A DNA stretch of 64,000 nucleotides from Apis mellifera (GCF_003254395.2 NC_037640.1:5500289-5564288), one strand, 5' to 3'; positions 52,874 through 63,991 are shown, counted from the stretch's first letter. The notes: generated by a model from the sequence alone, not told the origin. Numbers and translations are program-made.

Positions 52874-52904
52874 CTAACTCCAATCATTTCTCATTGTGTT
52901 GCAG
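52874..52904 (+). other. osp: branch site and 3' splice site of intron 1
   Basis: A CTAAC branch-site match lies at 52874-52878, with the presumed branch A at 52877. It is followed by a T-rich stretch and TTGCAG ending at 52904. The 27-nt distance from branch A to AG is normal. Confidence 0.8.
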
Positions 52905-52985
52905 GCAACGAGAAAGATTTCAAAATGTGGATACCTGTTCGTCGCCCCGGGCTGGGACTTCTCCAATCCGCTGAATCGCACGAAG
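52905..52985 (+). CDS. osp: outspread / MPRIP-like protein, coding exon 2 (residues 48-74), start of PH domain
   Basis: This 81-nt exon is read in phase 0 and ends in phase 0. It encodes A48-T-R-K-I-S-K-C55-G-Y-L-F-V-A-P62-G-W-D-F-S-N-P-L-N-R-T-K74. The segment K-C-G-Y-L-F-V-A-P followed by D-F-x-N-P corresponds to the first strand of the N-terminal PH domain of MPRIP, where G-G-W-L-L-L-A-P and D-F-D-N-P occupy the same places. Joined to exon 1 it gives a continuous product in the order known for the family. In MPRIP the next residues are a basic pair and W-Q-R-R, beginning the second strand; these are not in this exon. Splice sites are GCAG|GCA and AAG|GTAAG. This exon also confirms the strand and the size of intron 1. 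Confidence 0.9.
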
Positions 52986-53390
52986 GTAAGAAAAATCGAG
53001 GATCCAATTGAAAATGTTTATCCTCGGGCCGATTTATATATATATGAAACGGTCGTTGGTTATACGTTGGCTGACGCGTTTAAAGAGCCGCGGAAGCGAC
53101 GGTGAAACGATGGAACGGCGGCGGAGATCGGAAATGGTCCGCGTCTGGGCCATCGATCACTTCCGTCCCGATGCCTCGGGCCACGAGCTACGCGTTATCG
53201 ACAGTCTATGATCGCGAGATCGTGTTACAAGATCGATCGAACCGCGCAATTTTCTCATTATCGAGAAAGCGGGGATAACCGTATCCCGATCTCCCTCCCC
53301 TCCTTCCGACGCGCTGAAACGATCGATACAATTTTTATCTTCCCTTTCCTCTGCTCCCATCGTTCCGTCTTCCTTTGTTGTACCGTCGAA

Positions 53391-54390
53391 TTATGGAAGA
53401 ATCGCGAAAAATGTAGAACCGATTTTCTTTCGTTCTTTCTTTTTTCTTGGTTTGATGCAAAGGAAAAGAAAAATTAATAGAAGTTACTATTAATTATAGT
53501 ATCGTTTTTTAACTCTTTCCTCCAGTATTGGACAGTATATAGATTTTATTTTCTCCCTTTCGATCGATTTCCCTTCATGGAGGAATCGCGAAAAATGTAA
53601 AACCGATTTTCTTTCGTTCTTTCTTTTCTGATTTGATGCAAAAAAAAAAGGAAAATTAATAGAAGTTACTATTAATTATAGTATCGTTTTTTAACTCTTT
53701 CCTCCAGTGTGGATAGTGTATAGACTCGATGTAATTTTATTTTCTTCCTTTCGATTCGTCTTTCTTTGTTATACCATCGAATTATGGAGAAATCGCGAAA
53801 AACGTAAAACCGATTTTCTTTCGTTCTTTCTTTTTTGGTTTGATGCAAAAAAAAAAAAGGAAAATTAATAGAAATTAATATTAATTATAAAGTATCGTTT
53901 TTTAACTCTCTCCTCCAGTATTGGATAGTATATAGATTTTATTTTCTCCCTTTCGATCGATTTCCCTTCGTTATACCGTCGAATTATGGAGGAATCGCGA
54001 AAAATGTAGAACCGATTTTCTTTCGTTTTTTCTTTTTTCTTGATTTGAAGCAAAGAAAAAAAAAATTAATAGAAGTTAATATTAATCATAAAGTATCGTT
54101 TTTTAACTCTCTCCTCCAATGTTAGACAATATATAGATTCGATTTTATTTACTCCCTTTCGATCGATTTTCCTTCATGGAGGAATCGCGAAAAATGTAGA
54201 ACCGATTTTCTTTCGTTCTTTCTTTTTTGGTTTGATGCAAAAAAAAAAGGAAAATTAATAGAAGTTAATATTAATTATAAAGTATCGTTTTTTAACTCTC
54301 TCCTCCAATGTTGGACCGTATATAGACTCGATGCAATTTTGTTTCCTTCCTTTCGATCGATTTGCCTTCGTTGTATTCGTGGAATTATGG
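53391..54390. repeat. tandem array, about 184-210-bp unit, five copies plus a partial
   Basis: Units start at about 53391, 53575, 53782, 53983, 54174 and 54384. Each has ATGGAGGAATCGCGAAAAA, ACCGATTTTCTTTCGTTCTT, an A-run, a TTAATAGAAGTTA block and TTTTTTAACTCT followed by a pyrimidine stretch and CCAG or CCAA. Copies 2 and 5 share a deletion of the TTATACCGTCGAA segment and a GACTCGATG variant, hinting at a higher-order period near 600 bp. The array lies 405 bp after exon 2. Confidence 0.93.
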
Positions 54391-54494
54391 AGGAATCGCG
54401 AAGAAAAGTTAGTGGAAGTGGTTTCACTCCAAGAATATACAACGACTCTTTCCTCCTCCTGTTGGAATATACGAGATTCGTTCTTTTAATTTCG

Positions 54495-54925
54495 CGGGCA
54501 AACTTCTCCCCAGATGTTTCTCTCTCTCAACACGAAACCGAAACGATCGACAAGATTTTATTATTTCCTCTTTCTCTTTCCCCCTCCACCAATTTCGCTC
54601 TACGAAACACGCCTTTCGTTTCAACTTGGTCCACAAACTTCGTCCTCTCAACACGTTCGAAACGATCGATTCAATTTTATTATGCCCACTAATGCCCGAC
54701 TTCGCTCTACGAAACACGCCTTTCGTTTCAATTTCATCCACGACTCTCTCTCTCTCTCTTTCTCTTTCAGATCTTCTTTCAACGTTGAAACGATCGATAT
54801 AATTTTACCTTCCAACGACCAACAATTTCGAAACACGTATTTCGTTTCAATTTCGTCCACCAACTTCTTCCCCAAGATCTTCTCCCTTCGAACAAGTTCG
54901 AAACACGATCGATGATACACTTTTC
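54495..54925. repeat. degenerate tandem array, about 120-130-bp unit, about 3.5 copies
   Basis: Repeated blocks GAAACGATCGAT-ATTTTA, CTCTACGAAACACGCCTTTCG and TTTCAATTTCGTCCAC recur with spacing of about 120-130 bp. A CT run (about 54742-54770) interrupts the third unit. It is a different family from the array just upstream. Confidence 0.8.
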
Positions 54926-55730
54926 TCCCTTCGATTTCCACCTCTGTACACGTCTTTCGTTTCGATCTCTCGTCAATACCTTCTTTCCTCCAGTTTTGCA
55001 GCGAACTTCTTGCTGGCCGTATACGTGACCGCGAATTGTAAACAGTTCGCTACGCAGCGGATCGATCCGCTTTTTTCCCCCCCTCCCCCTTTTCCTCCCC
55101 GGTTTTATCGATCGAGCAGCACCACGGATCGTACGTTCCTTTCTAAACTTTCTCCCGCGAACACGCTTACGTACAACCGAATTTTTTTTAGCCCCGTCCT
55201 CGGATCGATAAGGGGACACCACCCGATTTCCGTCCTCCGCTTCACTCGACTCCGTTGGAGTCGGTGAAGGCAGGCCTCCTCCTCGTTCGAGAATCGAGAT
55301 TTATCCGGGCTTATATCGTTCGATTTATGCGAGTTATATCAATTCCCGTTCTTCTGTTATCTCCAGAGGAGGAGGATTCCTCCTTTTCCGCGGGTTTGTC
55401 GGTCGATTGGCTTTAAGAGAGAAATCGGTGTCCTCGAAATAACGTGGATGGAGATATCGTACAGTTGTCGAGCTACCGCTTCGCTTGTGCAAATTGAAAG
55501 TTAATAACTCTTTTCGTTCGATTCCACTTACTTTTTATACATTTTTTAACCGTTTTTCTTTCGATCGAGACGAGTCGAGATCGAGAAGAGATCTTTTTCA
55601 ACATCTCTTTCATCTTTCGAATTTTTATTCATCTCAATCGATCGATATTGATCCAATATTAATATCCATCAAGGTAAACGTAATTAGGAATTGAGACGTG
55701 TTTCTAATTTTTTCTTTTTGTTTCAAACTA

Positions 55731-55750
55731 CCACACACACACACACATAC
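55731..55750. repeat. (CA)n microsatellite
   Basis: A short CA run ending in TACACGCACG. Confidence 0.85.
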
Positions 55751-56145
55751 ACGCACGTTTGAATTATCACGTTTAATATTTTTTTCGAGCGAAATCGGGT
55801 TTCCATTCAGGCCGAGCGAACGGTTGTTTGGAAACAATTTCCTGATCGAGCCGTCATCACGAGGGAAGAGTTATCGCGCAGCTCGAATCGATTAGAAGCG
55901 CGTATATTGTTATTATAGTACACGCTTCGAGATTCGATCGGCGGGTTTATTCGATGCGTGAAGAGCGAGTTTAAACGATCGATTATCGAATCGAGGGGAC
56001 GAGATTGTCGGGAAAGAGCACGGAGAGTAGAAAGCGGTTTCATGGACGGCCGTGTTTGGCCTCGATCAACGCGCACTCTCCCTTGATTTCCTATGACAGC
56101 TGTGACTGCTCTTCCGCGACTGCTCTTTTTTTCTCTGAATAATAA

Positions 56146-56168
56146 AGAGAGAGAGAGAGAGAGAGAGA
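56146..56168. repeat. (GA)n microsatellite
   Basis: About 11 GA units. Confidence 0.9.
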
Positions 56169-57357
56169 TTGCTCTTCCGGTTCGGGATGATGCTGCTCGA
56201 GAAGTTCGCCTCGAAGAACACGCTTTTCAACAAGGAAGAAGGGGGGGGGGGGAGTGTAATATTTATTATGATTGTGGAAAAGTGGATACCTTGATCCCGG
56301 TGTCGTTTTCATTATGACGGATGACTCGCCATTTATTGTTTCTATCTTACGCAACGCTTGGGAGTTGTGTAAATCTAACGAATGGAGTCCAAAGGAAGGT
56401 GTTTCTTTTTTTTTTTCTCTCTCTCTCCCTCTCCTTCCACGATCGAGAAGAATATAGATATATATGCAAGAAGTTTCAAACATCTGTTGGTTTGTAGGAG
56501 AAAATGATATATCGAAGAATACGGAAAGGATAATAGAGATAATGTTCCGCCGCTATTTATTATCGCCTCGCTTAATAATACTAACATTTACAATAACGAT
56601 AAAGCGGAGTGTAATAAAGATACGCGGGATCGAATTAAGGAAATGTTGTTTGTTCCATTCCACGTGGAAGAATAAAAAAAATTTACAACAACAAATTTAA
56701 TTTTGCTCGAAGCGAAGAGGGAAAGAGAACGAACGAAAGAAAGAGGAGGAGGGAAACAATGGCGGAGACAAAGGGAGAAAGAGAAAGAGAGTTACAAAAT
56801 AGATAAGAATAAATTTACATAACCGCGCGAAAAAAATCGCCCCGAGCGCGATTCCAATTTATCTCTTACGTCACCAAACGGCCGTATATCATCCCGAAAC
56901 GCAGCGAGAGAAAGAGAGAGATGTTAAATTCCAACGGTTTAGAGCCCTAGCTCCATTCCGTAAATTACTCTCATTAAATCCCAGCTATCGTTTAACGAAA
57001 AGGATATACACGTGTGTGATATAATAGCTCTCCGTGATTTATCTCGAATTCAGAAATTCGAATTCGTTTCGTTCTAATCGAATCGGGTGTAAAAGAAAGA
57101 AAAGCCTCCTTCTTATTTCTTCGAACCGGCACGAATGGGAAATTTGAAAAGATTCTTCAATTCTCGAAAAGAATAATATCGAGGGAGAAATAAAAAGGAA
57201 TTCGAATAAGAATAATCGATACGTTTCTTTTTTTAGGAATATTTCGAAAGAATTAATATCATTTCAAAAAGACACGTGTCTTTTTTTTATTTCATCGTTA
57301 TCGATCATACTCTTTTCGAGAAACTAACCAACTAACTCTCGTATAAATTTCATTCGA

Positions 57358-57380
57358 AATATATATATATATATATATAT
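57358..57380. repeat. (AT)n microsatellite
   Basis: About 11 AT units followed by GCGTGTGTGCGTGCGTGG. Confidence 0.88.
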
Positions 57381-57622
57381 GCGTGTGTGCGTGCGTGGTT
57401 TGTATACATTGGCTTGTTAGGCAGGGGATCGTTAGAAGGGCGGGATAAACGAGCGGCGAGACGAGACGAGACAAGAAGAACCCGGAAGCCTGGGAATCGG
57501 CCTCGAATCGTATTGTCGTATCTGACCGGTTGGAAACTATCGTCGAAATTACATCGAGCGGGACGCGAGCCTGTAAATCTCGTTCGTTTCACCGCGAGAC
57601 GTCGGAGAAAGTGAATAATTAG

Positions 57623-57653
57623 AAGGCGCCTTAAGGCTTTAAAGGCCTTTAAA
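57623..57653. repeat. two adjacent perfect palindromes
   Basis: AAGGCGCCTT (57623-57632) and TTTAAAGGCCTTTAAA (57638-57653) are both perfectly self-complementary and only five bases apart. They share the AAGG/CCTT core. Confidence 0.75.
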
Positions 57654-58598
57654 GAGAGTTAAACGACGAAACGGTGCGTAACAGGCCGCCACAGTCCTCT
57701 CCTTCGGCACGGCTGCTCCCTTAATTAAACGGATCCCGTTTCGATTCACGTTAATCCCGTCACGTGGATTTTTTTCACGCATCCCTTTATCCCTTAAAAG
57801 GGATGAAACAATATCGATGGAATCGAACGTGTTTATGAACAAACAACGTTTCTGGAAGGAAATTGGCCAACTTGAAAAAGAGTGGGCGAATTGGGAATCG
57901 TGGAATTTCAGGGAGGATTCCTCGAAGTTTTTCGATCGAGAACACGTTGCGCGTAACGTGTGCGGTGTCGTAATCGAGCAAACGAATTTTAATAAATTGC
58001 AAAGATGGCCTCGTCGTAATAAGATAAGAGATTTCGTCGATAATGTAATCGCAATATTTTTCCATCGTACGATTAAAAAAAGAGTCACAATTTCTCCATC
58101 TTTCAAAATCGTTTTTGATCGCTCGACCTCTCTTCCGTGTTCCGTCTTTTCATATTTGTTATACTCGAATATATACGGTGTTTAATCAAAAATTGAGCTG
58201 GAAAATTTGTCGATTTTTTTTTCAAAAAGGAAAAAGAAAGAAATTATTCAACTTGCTTTCGTACGTAGAACAACTTCCTATTAATTATCCATTCATGATA
58301 TATTGTATACGAGATAGTAAAAAACGTATGCAATATATCGACAAATTTTTCAAACTCGAAAACAAGGTTTTAAATGAGAAAATTATACACTTTTTTTTTA
58401 CATATATACGGAATAACATCCATTCGTGACGTCTACGCGATAAATATCTAAATTTAATCTCGACAAGGTCTTCGATGAAAGAATCCTATTGTATCGTATC
58501 AACTTATTTTTCCACATTTAAATTCTTCCAACTCTTCGATATAAATCTAAAAACAAGACCTTTTTTTATATCCCTCTTCTTTTCAACTCTCGCTCAAC

Positions 58599-58635
58599 TT
58601 CCTTCCTTCCTTCCTTCCTTTCTTTCTTCCTTCTT
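58599..58635. repeat. (CCTT)n microsatellite
   Basis: About six CCTT tetranucleotides followed by TTTC/TTCC variants. Confidence 0.9.
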
Positions 58636-60621
58636 ATCTACCCGTTCTATACTTATGGACCACCTTGTACACGCGAAAGAAGCGTTGAAACGTTTACCAA
58701 CGATTAGTTGCATAACGATAATGACACAGCATGTGCGTCGAAACGAGAGGTAACCTGCTAAATCAGCGTGTTGTCGGCGGTGTTGCGTATATCGATATCC
58801 CCTCTCCCCCTTGCTCAACGCACACCGACGACCGATGTTTGTCAACGAACCGATTCCTCGACGAGATGTTCCCCTCTCGGCCGACAATCGTTGAATAACA
58901 AGCGTAATCGAGGATACGCGATACTTGGTGCTCCTGTTTTCTTTTTGGGGAACGAGCAAGTTGCGTTAAAAGCCGAGTGTGTTAGCCGGCTGCCGTCGTT
59001 TTATTACACAATGGTATGCATGCACACGCGTGTGTATACGCGCGGCGTGATGTGGCGTGGTTTATTGCGTAACCGACATATCTCATTGTTAGCAAGTCGA
59101 GAGTCTTTTGTAGCCGAGGAAACGCACCGAGTTTTGTTATCAGGTGAAGAAAGAAAACGAAACGCTTTCCTTTTGTCGGCTGACCTCATCCCACGCTGCT
59201 ACACGCACACTGCTACACGTTTATACCGCCATAACTGAATTTATTGCTTATCAAACGCGCGCCGATCTCTCTCTCTCTCTCTCTCCTCCGTTCAATAACC
59301 GCTTGTTTGCCCTTTGATCACGCGCCGATTGTTTCTACGCAGCTACGCGTTTCTTGAGAAGCTTGAAACGAATAATCGATCGATTACTTTTCTCTCTTGA
59401 AAATTCAGAAATGTTCCATTTTTTCGTTTCCTTCTTTCTTTTTACGATCTAAAATGATCGGAGAGAGGGAGAGAATTGGAACTGGAACTTTGCGCTCGTG
59501 CAAGTGAAGTTATACGAAATTTAATCCTGACCTCGATCGAAGCTTGGAAAAAAAAAAAAAGAAAACTGCCATTGCATTTTGCTGAATAGGTAGAAAAATA
59601 GGGTCGAAGTTGTTCGAACTCGATTTCGACACGATTCGGGAGATGTGTTAATCGCGAATAATATTGGAGATTAAACGTGGGATTGTTACTCGTGTCGCGT
59701 GAGATCACGAACGTAAACGCTTGATCTGGACGGGGAGGGGGGGGTTTGAACGCAGTTGGACTTACGGCAAATTGGCACGGTATTTAGGTCGCGTTCAGCC
59801 TGACCCGTGCTGTCTTTAACTACTTAAAATTTACATTATGATTAATTCTTTGCCGAGGCACGTTTGACGTTTTGCTGATGCATATTCAACATCTTTCTTC
59901 CCAGGCTTATCGGTGTTCGAAAAAAAAAAAAAAAAGAAAAACGGAAAAAGAAAGAGAAAAATTTAGCACGTGACTCACACAACTCGCAGATACGAATTTT
60001 ACATTGTGAACCGTTCTCGTGCGTCGGTATACGCCATTCGATCTAAGAATAATCTCGAAAACTTTCTTTTTTCTTTTTTTTTACGAAAAATCTTCGATTC
60101 CAACCACGTCGTCCTCCAAAACGACCCGATTACGATCCCCGTGGTAACACGGGACGAGCAAAGTCGGATCTAAATCAAGCCTAGAACCGTTTCGGTTCAG
60201 GCTATTTCCAATCTAGGTTAGTCGCTTGCGAACTCTCGTTAAACTCACTCGTCGAATCCTTCCTTTCCTCCATTTGTCGTATTTCGCCCCACTCGTGCAT
60301 CCACTCTTCGAAAATGATCCACGGATTGTTGTAATCGAATCAAAGCCACCCTCTCCCATTTTTAATTTTAATTTTAATTCGTTTCTGTGCCTCTAAACAA
60401 AACTCGCCCGCAAAAGATATTTTCCCCGGAGAAGAAGTTTTTGCGCGAGAAGAAATTGGCACACTCTAATGAACCTGCAATGCGCGGGGGGGGAGGAAGA
60501 AGAAAAGAAAGAAAAAAAGAAAAAAAATCGAGGCCGAGCGTAAAATTCCTCGAGTAACGTTAATTTGCATCATAATGGACAACCGCCTCGTCGTGTCTCC
60601 TTTAACATCGTAACCGGTATT

Positions 60622-60780
60622 TCTCTCTCTCTCTCTCTCTCTCCCTCTTATTCCTATTCTTCTTCCGATCGGTTCGTCTCCTTTCGATCTTTAGATTTTT
60701 TTTCCCCTTCTTTCCCATCTTTTTTCCTTTCTTTCTCTCTTTTTCCTCTTCTTCTTCTTCTCTCCTCTTTTTCGAGGAAA
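60622..60780. repeat. CT-rich low-complexity tract
   Basis: Starts with a (CT)n run of about 20 bp and continues as about 140 bp of nearly pure pyrimidine blocks. Confidence 0.8.
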
Positions 60781-62637
60781 CGACGACAAGTGGCACGTCC
60801 CTAATGGTACGCTTTCACTGGCTGAAAACTGGGAGCCACAATGAAGAAGGCACGACGCTCGGCTACGTGGGTAATCATATTAATTTGTAGAAAATCCGGA
60901 GCATCGGTTATCCGTGTCGTGTGGAAGTTTCGTTTTCTTTTCTTTTTTCTTTTTTCTTTTTTTTTTTTTTCCCACCGATTCGAGGACGTTGTCTCAGCGT
61001 TCGACAGCTAGGTTAACGATCTAGGTTTCTGCCTCGTTAATTTTAACACGAGTTAATACGAAGAAACGTTATTAATATTTTTGGCTTTGCGCGTAGGAGG
61101 AAGGAATAACTCATCGATCGTACTCTCATTACTTTTAATTCTTAACGTAGCAGATATTCGTTCAGTGATTAGAAAAAAGAATAAGATTGGAATGGAAAAA
61201 ATTTCGTGTCGATAAATAGAATTCCGCCGTGTTATTTTTCTCTGCGATTTTTTTTCACGATTCTGTGCGGTTGTTGATCACACGCTCGTCCAAGTTACAT
61301 AATCAGATATGACGAAGCGTATGTACATATGTAAAGAACCACACTGAAATTGCAATGATCTGTATCGTTGCGAAAAATAACTAGCTTAATTATTTTTTTT
61401 TCCCCCTTCCCTTCTTTTAACGCAATTTCTGCGACTCTTTTACGTAACCAACACCTCTAATGCGATGTAAATATGATACATTTAGATTCCAGAGATAAAT
61501 ACGCGACGAGATAAAAAAAAAACAAATGTAGCCTCTCCCGTAGTTTGCTTTCGTTTAAGTCGAACAAGCATCGAATCGTTAATTAATTACGATCGATCGA
61601 TAAAATTTTCGCGCCATTATTTTATCATCCGAAACTTCCGATTAATCGATTCATTATTTATCTTTTTCTTATTAATTCAGAGAATACGCTTGCATTCCTC
61701 GAAAATTTCACGAGACAGAGAGAGAGAGAGATTTAAAATTACGTGGAATAATCCACGAACGATAAAGAAAAAGAAACGACTGCCATAAACGTTACTACGC
61801 TTCTTTTCCATCCCGCCCAAAATTGCAAGCGTAATCCCCTCCTCTCAAAAGAAATCTTTCTCTCTCTCTCTTTCTCTCATGAAATCGTCCCGTAATTCAA
61901 CGGGAGATTATTCCAATACCACGAAGGGTGGACGATCATTGGGGGCCATGGCTCCCCCTCCCCAATCTCCGCTATCGAGTTTACGAGATTTTAATTGAAC
62001 GATATCGAATGAAGACAAGGATCATCGAAGAAGATCCTTTTCGCGGTTTCTTGTTGAACATTCCTCCGCTGGATGGAACTCGTGCACGTTTGTTGCTCGC
62101 GCGAGGATTTAACGAGCGTATTCCTGCCGTAACGAGCAAACGTTGGGTTCACGGGCGCGGGACATCGTTGTACAGTCCGTAATATAAAGATCGTGGATGG
62201 ATGATCGATCCCCCCCTCCTCCTGAACGGGATTCGAAGAAAATCGGGGGAAACTTGGATTTCTATTTCTTTTCTGCGCGTGTTTATTAAGGTAATTAATA
62301 AATGTTAGAAATATTTATTATATTCGATATATGGGATAAGAGAGAATTAATATTTTTAATAACGTTAATGTAACGAGAGGATCAAGAGGAGGCTCTTCTT
62401 ATCTTTCTCTCTCGCTAACGAGAATTAGGAAGGGAAAAATTGCAAGCCTTGTTGGAGAAATATTGGATCCTTTTTTTATCATCCCAACGGGGATGATTAA
62501 GGCGCACGATGTTACAGCATCGACTGTACCACGCGGCTTAAGGCCCACATGCAGCAAAATGCATTTGCTTATGGCTCGCTCACGTACGCCCGTATAAAAC
62601 GGCGCATTATTCGCGAGTTATGCCCCGTACGCACGTC

Positions 62638-62680
62638 TTCTTTCCTTCCTTCCTTCCTTCCTCCTTTCTTTCTTTCTTTC
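62638..62680. repeat. (CCTT)n/(CTTT)n microsatellite
   Basis: CCTT units passing into CTTT units; it resembles the tract at 58599. Confidence 0.88.
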
Positions 62681-63683
62681 ATCCTTCTCTCCACCCTTTG
62701 TCGACTACCTCTCAAAGGCGGCCCTTCCTGCACGCGTCCTCCGTCTCTTCCTCCCCTCTCCTTTTCTTTTTCTTCTTCTTTTCTCTCCCGTATTTTTTTA
62801 TTTATTTCTTTTTTATATCTTGGCGTTGCTCGTGGTCGCCCGAGAGGGAACGCGCGACACGTGCAAATGCGCCTCAACGCCACGGCTCCACCCACGCGCT
62901 CCGCCTAATCGATGCGTTCATTGTTCGCACGGTGGTGGGCTTGTTTGCTTTGACGAAACACCGATTAGCGAGTGGAAGGAGCGTGGAAGGAAATTATGCC
63001 CGTTTGGAATTTCGCGTTTGCGACACGCGAGAAAGGAATCGAATTTTTTTTCTTTCCCCTCCTCGAGAAATTCTTCGGGACGAGTATCGGTGGAATTTGG
63101 ATGAAAGATCGAAGAAGGGAGGAGGAGAGATTATTTGGAATTCCGAGAAACCAATTCGAATGTAATAAATATCGATGAAATTTTCGAAAGAAGGGGGAAA
63201 AATTCTCTAAATCGTTATTTGTCCCATTATGTAAGCTCGATTGAGAATGGTCGATTAATCGAGGGAAGAGTCGTGAGAGATTTATGCTTGTTTGGAATTG
63301 TTTGCGACACTCGACGAGGGGGGAGAGGAAAGGATTTACAAAGTATCGAACCAACGCGCGTGAAGTTTTCCCCTTTGGACGGGAGAAAGTTAATCTAATC
63401 GTTTCTTTGTTGCATTGTTTATCTCTCGATCGTTTATCGTGGAAATCTTGGAGGATTTATAGCAACGTTTTCCAACGAACAAAATTCCATCGCTCGTATA
63501 TATATGTCCGTCTCCTCTATTTTCTCCACCACGATTGATTCTCCTACTACTTTTGATCTTGGAATCAGAATTTTCCTCTGAATCCAAGGGAAAATCTAAA
63601 TCCCGTTTTCAATCTAAATTCTTCTCTTTTAATGAGTCGCCATTCTACTGTTTATGCGCTTTGATTTCGCTTTCTCTTCATAG

Positions 63684-63757
63684 GAATACGAATTCTTCTC
63701 CCTGGACGAATTAAACTCCTCGAGTTTGACGAATGGTCGAGAAACGAAAATTGTCAG
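63684..63757 (+). CDS. osp: predicted osp coding exon 3 (residues 75 to split codon 99)
   Basis: A 74-nt segment bounded by a pyrimidine-rich acceptor (CTTTCTCTTCATAG ending 63683) and a strong donor (CAG|GTAAGA). Entered in phase 0 from exon 2 it is open and encodes E75-Y-E-F-F-S-L-D-E-L-N-S-S-S-L-T-N-G-R-E-T-K-I-V98 plus the first two bases (AG) of codon 99. The next strong acceptor, at 63991, restores the frame: AG+G gives R99, then C, D and R/beginning of codon 102. The product would sit between the first and second strands of the PH domain, a loop that varies in length in this fold. I do not know this insertion from MPRIP, so the call rests on splice signals, frame and position. It could instead be an optional exon. 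Confidence 0.55.
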
Positions 63758-63991
63758 GTAAGAATGGAGAGCGAAGCAAATGGTTTGCGGTTGAAAAGTC
63801 GGGTGGAATTTCGAGTGGCACAAGTCGGAGGAAGGCGGTGTTAGGGTCAAACGAGCGAAACAAAGGTGGTGCTCGTGCCAAGCTAATTATCGATAAGACG
63901 ATCAATCTTTGCCAATCTAGAGAGAAAGCAGATCCAATTGGATCCTGGTTATTTGCTAACTTATCCAGTTTTTGTTTCTCTCGTTTATCAG
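63758..63991 (+). other. osp: predicted osp intron 3, 234 nt
   Basis: Donor GTAAGA at 63758. A CTAAC branch-site match lies at 63956-63960, about 31 nt before the end, and a long T/C-rich tract leads to TTTATCAG ending at 63991. All three signals are strong and the length is ordinary for an insect short intron. Confidence 0.5.

Larger units (their letters stand above)
1859..52904 (+). other. osp: osp intron 1, 51,046 nt
   Basis: The interval between the two recognised coding exons. Reading both strands I found no exon of a known family inside it. In Drosophila the Adh and Adhr genes are nested in an osp intron; here I saw no short-chain dehydrogenase features (a Gly-rich TGxxxGxG cofactor motif or a YxxxK active site in a long frame). 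Contents are given in the segment entries. Very long first introns usually hold enhancers and alternative promoters, but none can be proved from sequence alone. Confidence 0.85.
54930..63680 (+). other. intron 2 remainder, no gene recognised
   Basis: Mixed sequence: C- and T-rich at 55070-55100, a CA run near 55731-55750, a GA run at 56146-56168, a G-run at 56242-56251, and AT-rich at 57170-57380, 58200-58470 and 61480-61680. Complex blocks at 57600-57740, 58650-59130 and 62500-62640 could be conserved non-coding elements. The frame 57817-58185 (122 codons) looks protein-like in composition but matches no family I know and lacks good splice context. Confidence 0.5.
52986..63683 (+). other. 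osp: osp intron 2, about 10.7 kb
   Basis: It starts at the donor GTAAGA. The sequence 53000-53380 is mixed, two tandem arrays occupy 53391-54930, and the rest is alternating AT-rich and CpG-rich DNA. I searched it for the expected PH-domain continuation (a W-Q-R-R-W-F type motif after an acceptor) and did not find it, so the PH remainder should lie beyond the window. The end depends on predicted exon 3; if that exon is not used, the intron runs further. Confidence 0.6.

Noticed and set aside
1859..52904. Nested Adh-like gene as in the fly osp locus
   Set aside because: No long frame with a Gly-rich cofactor motif and YxxxK active site was seen on either strand.
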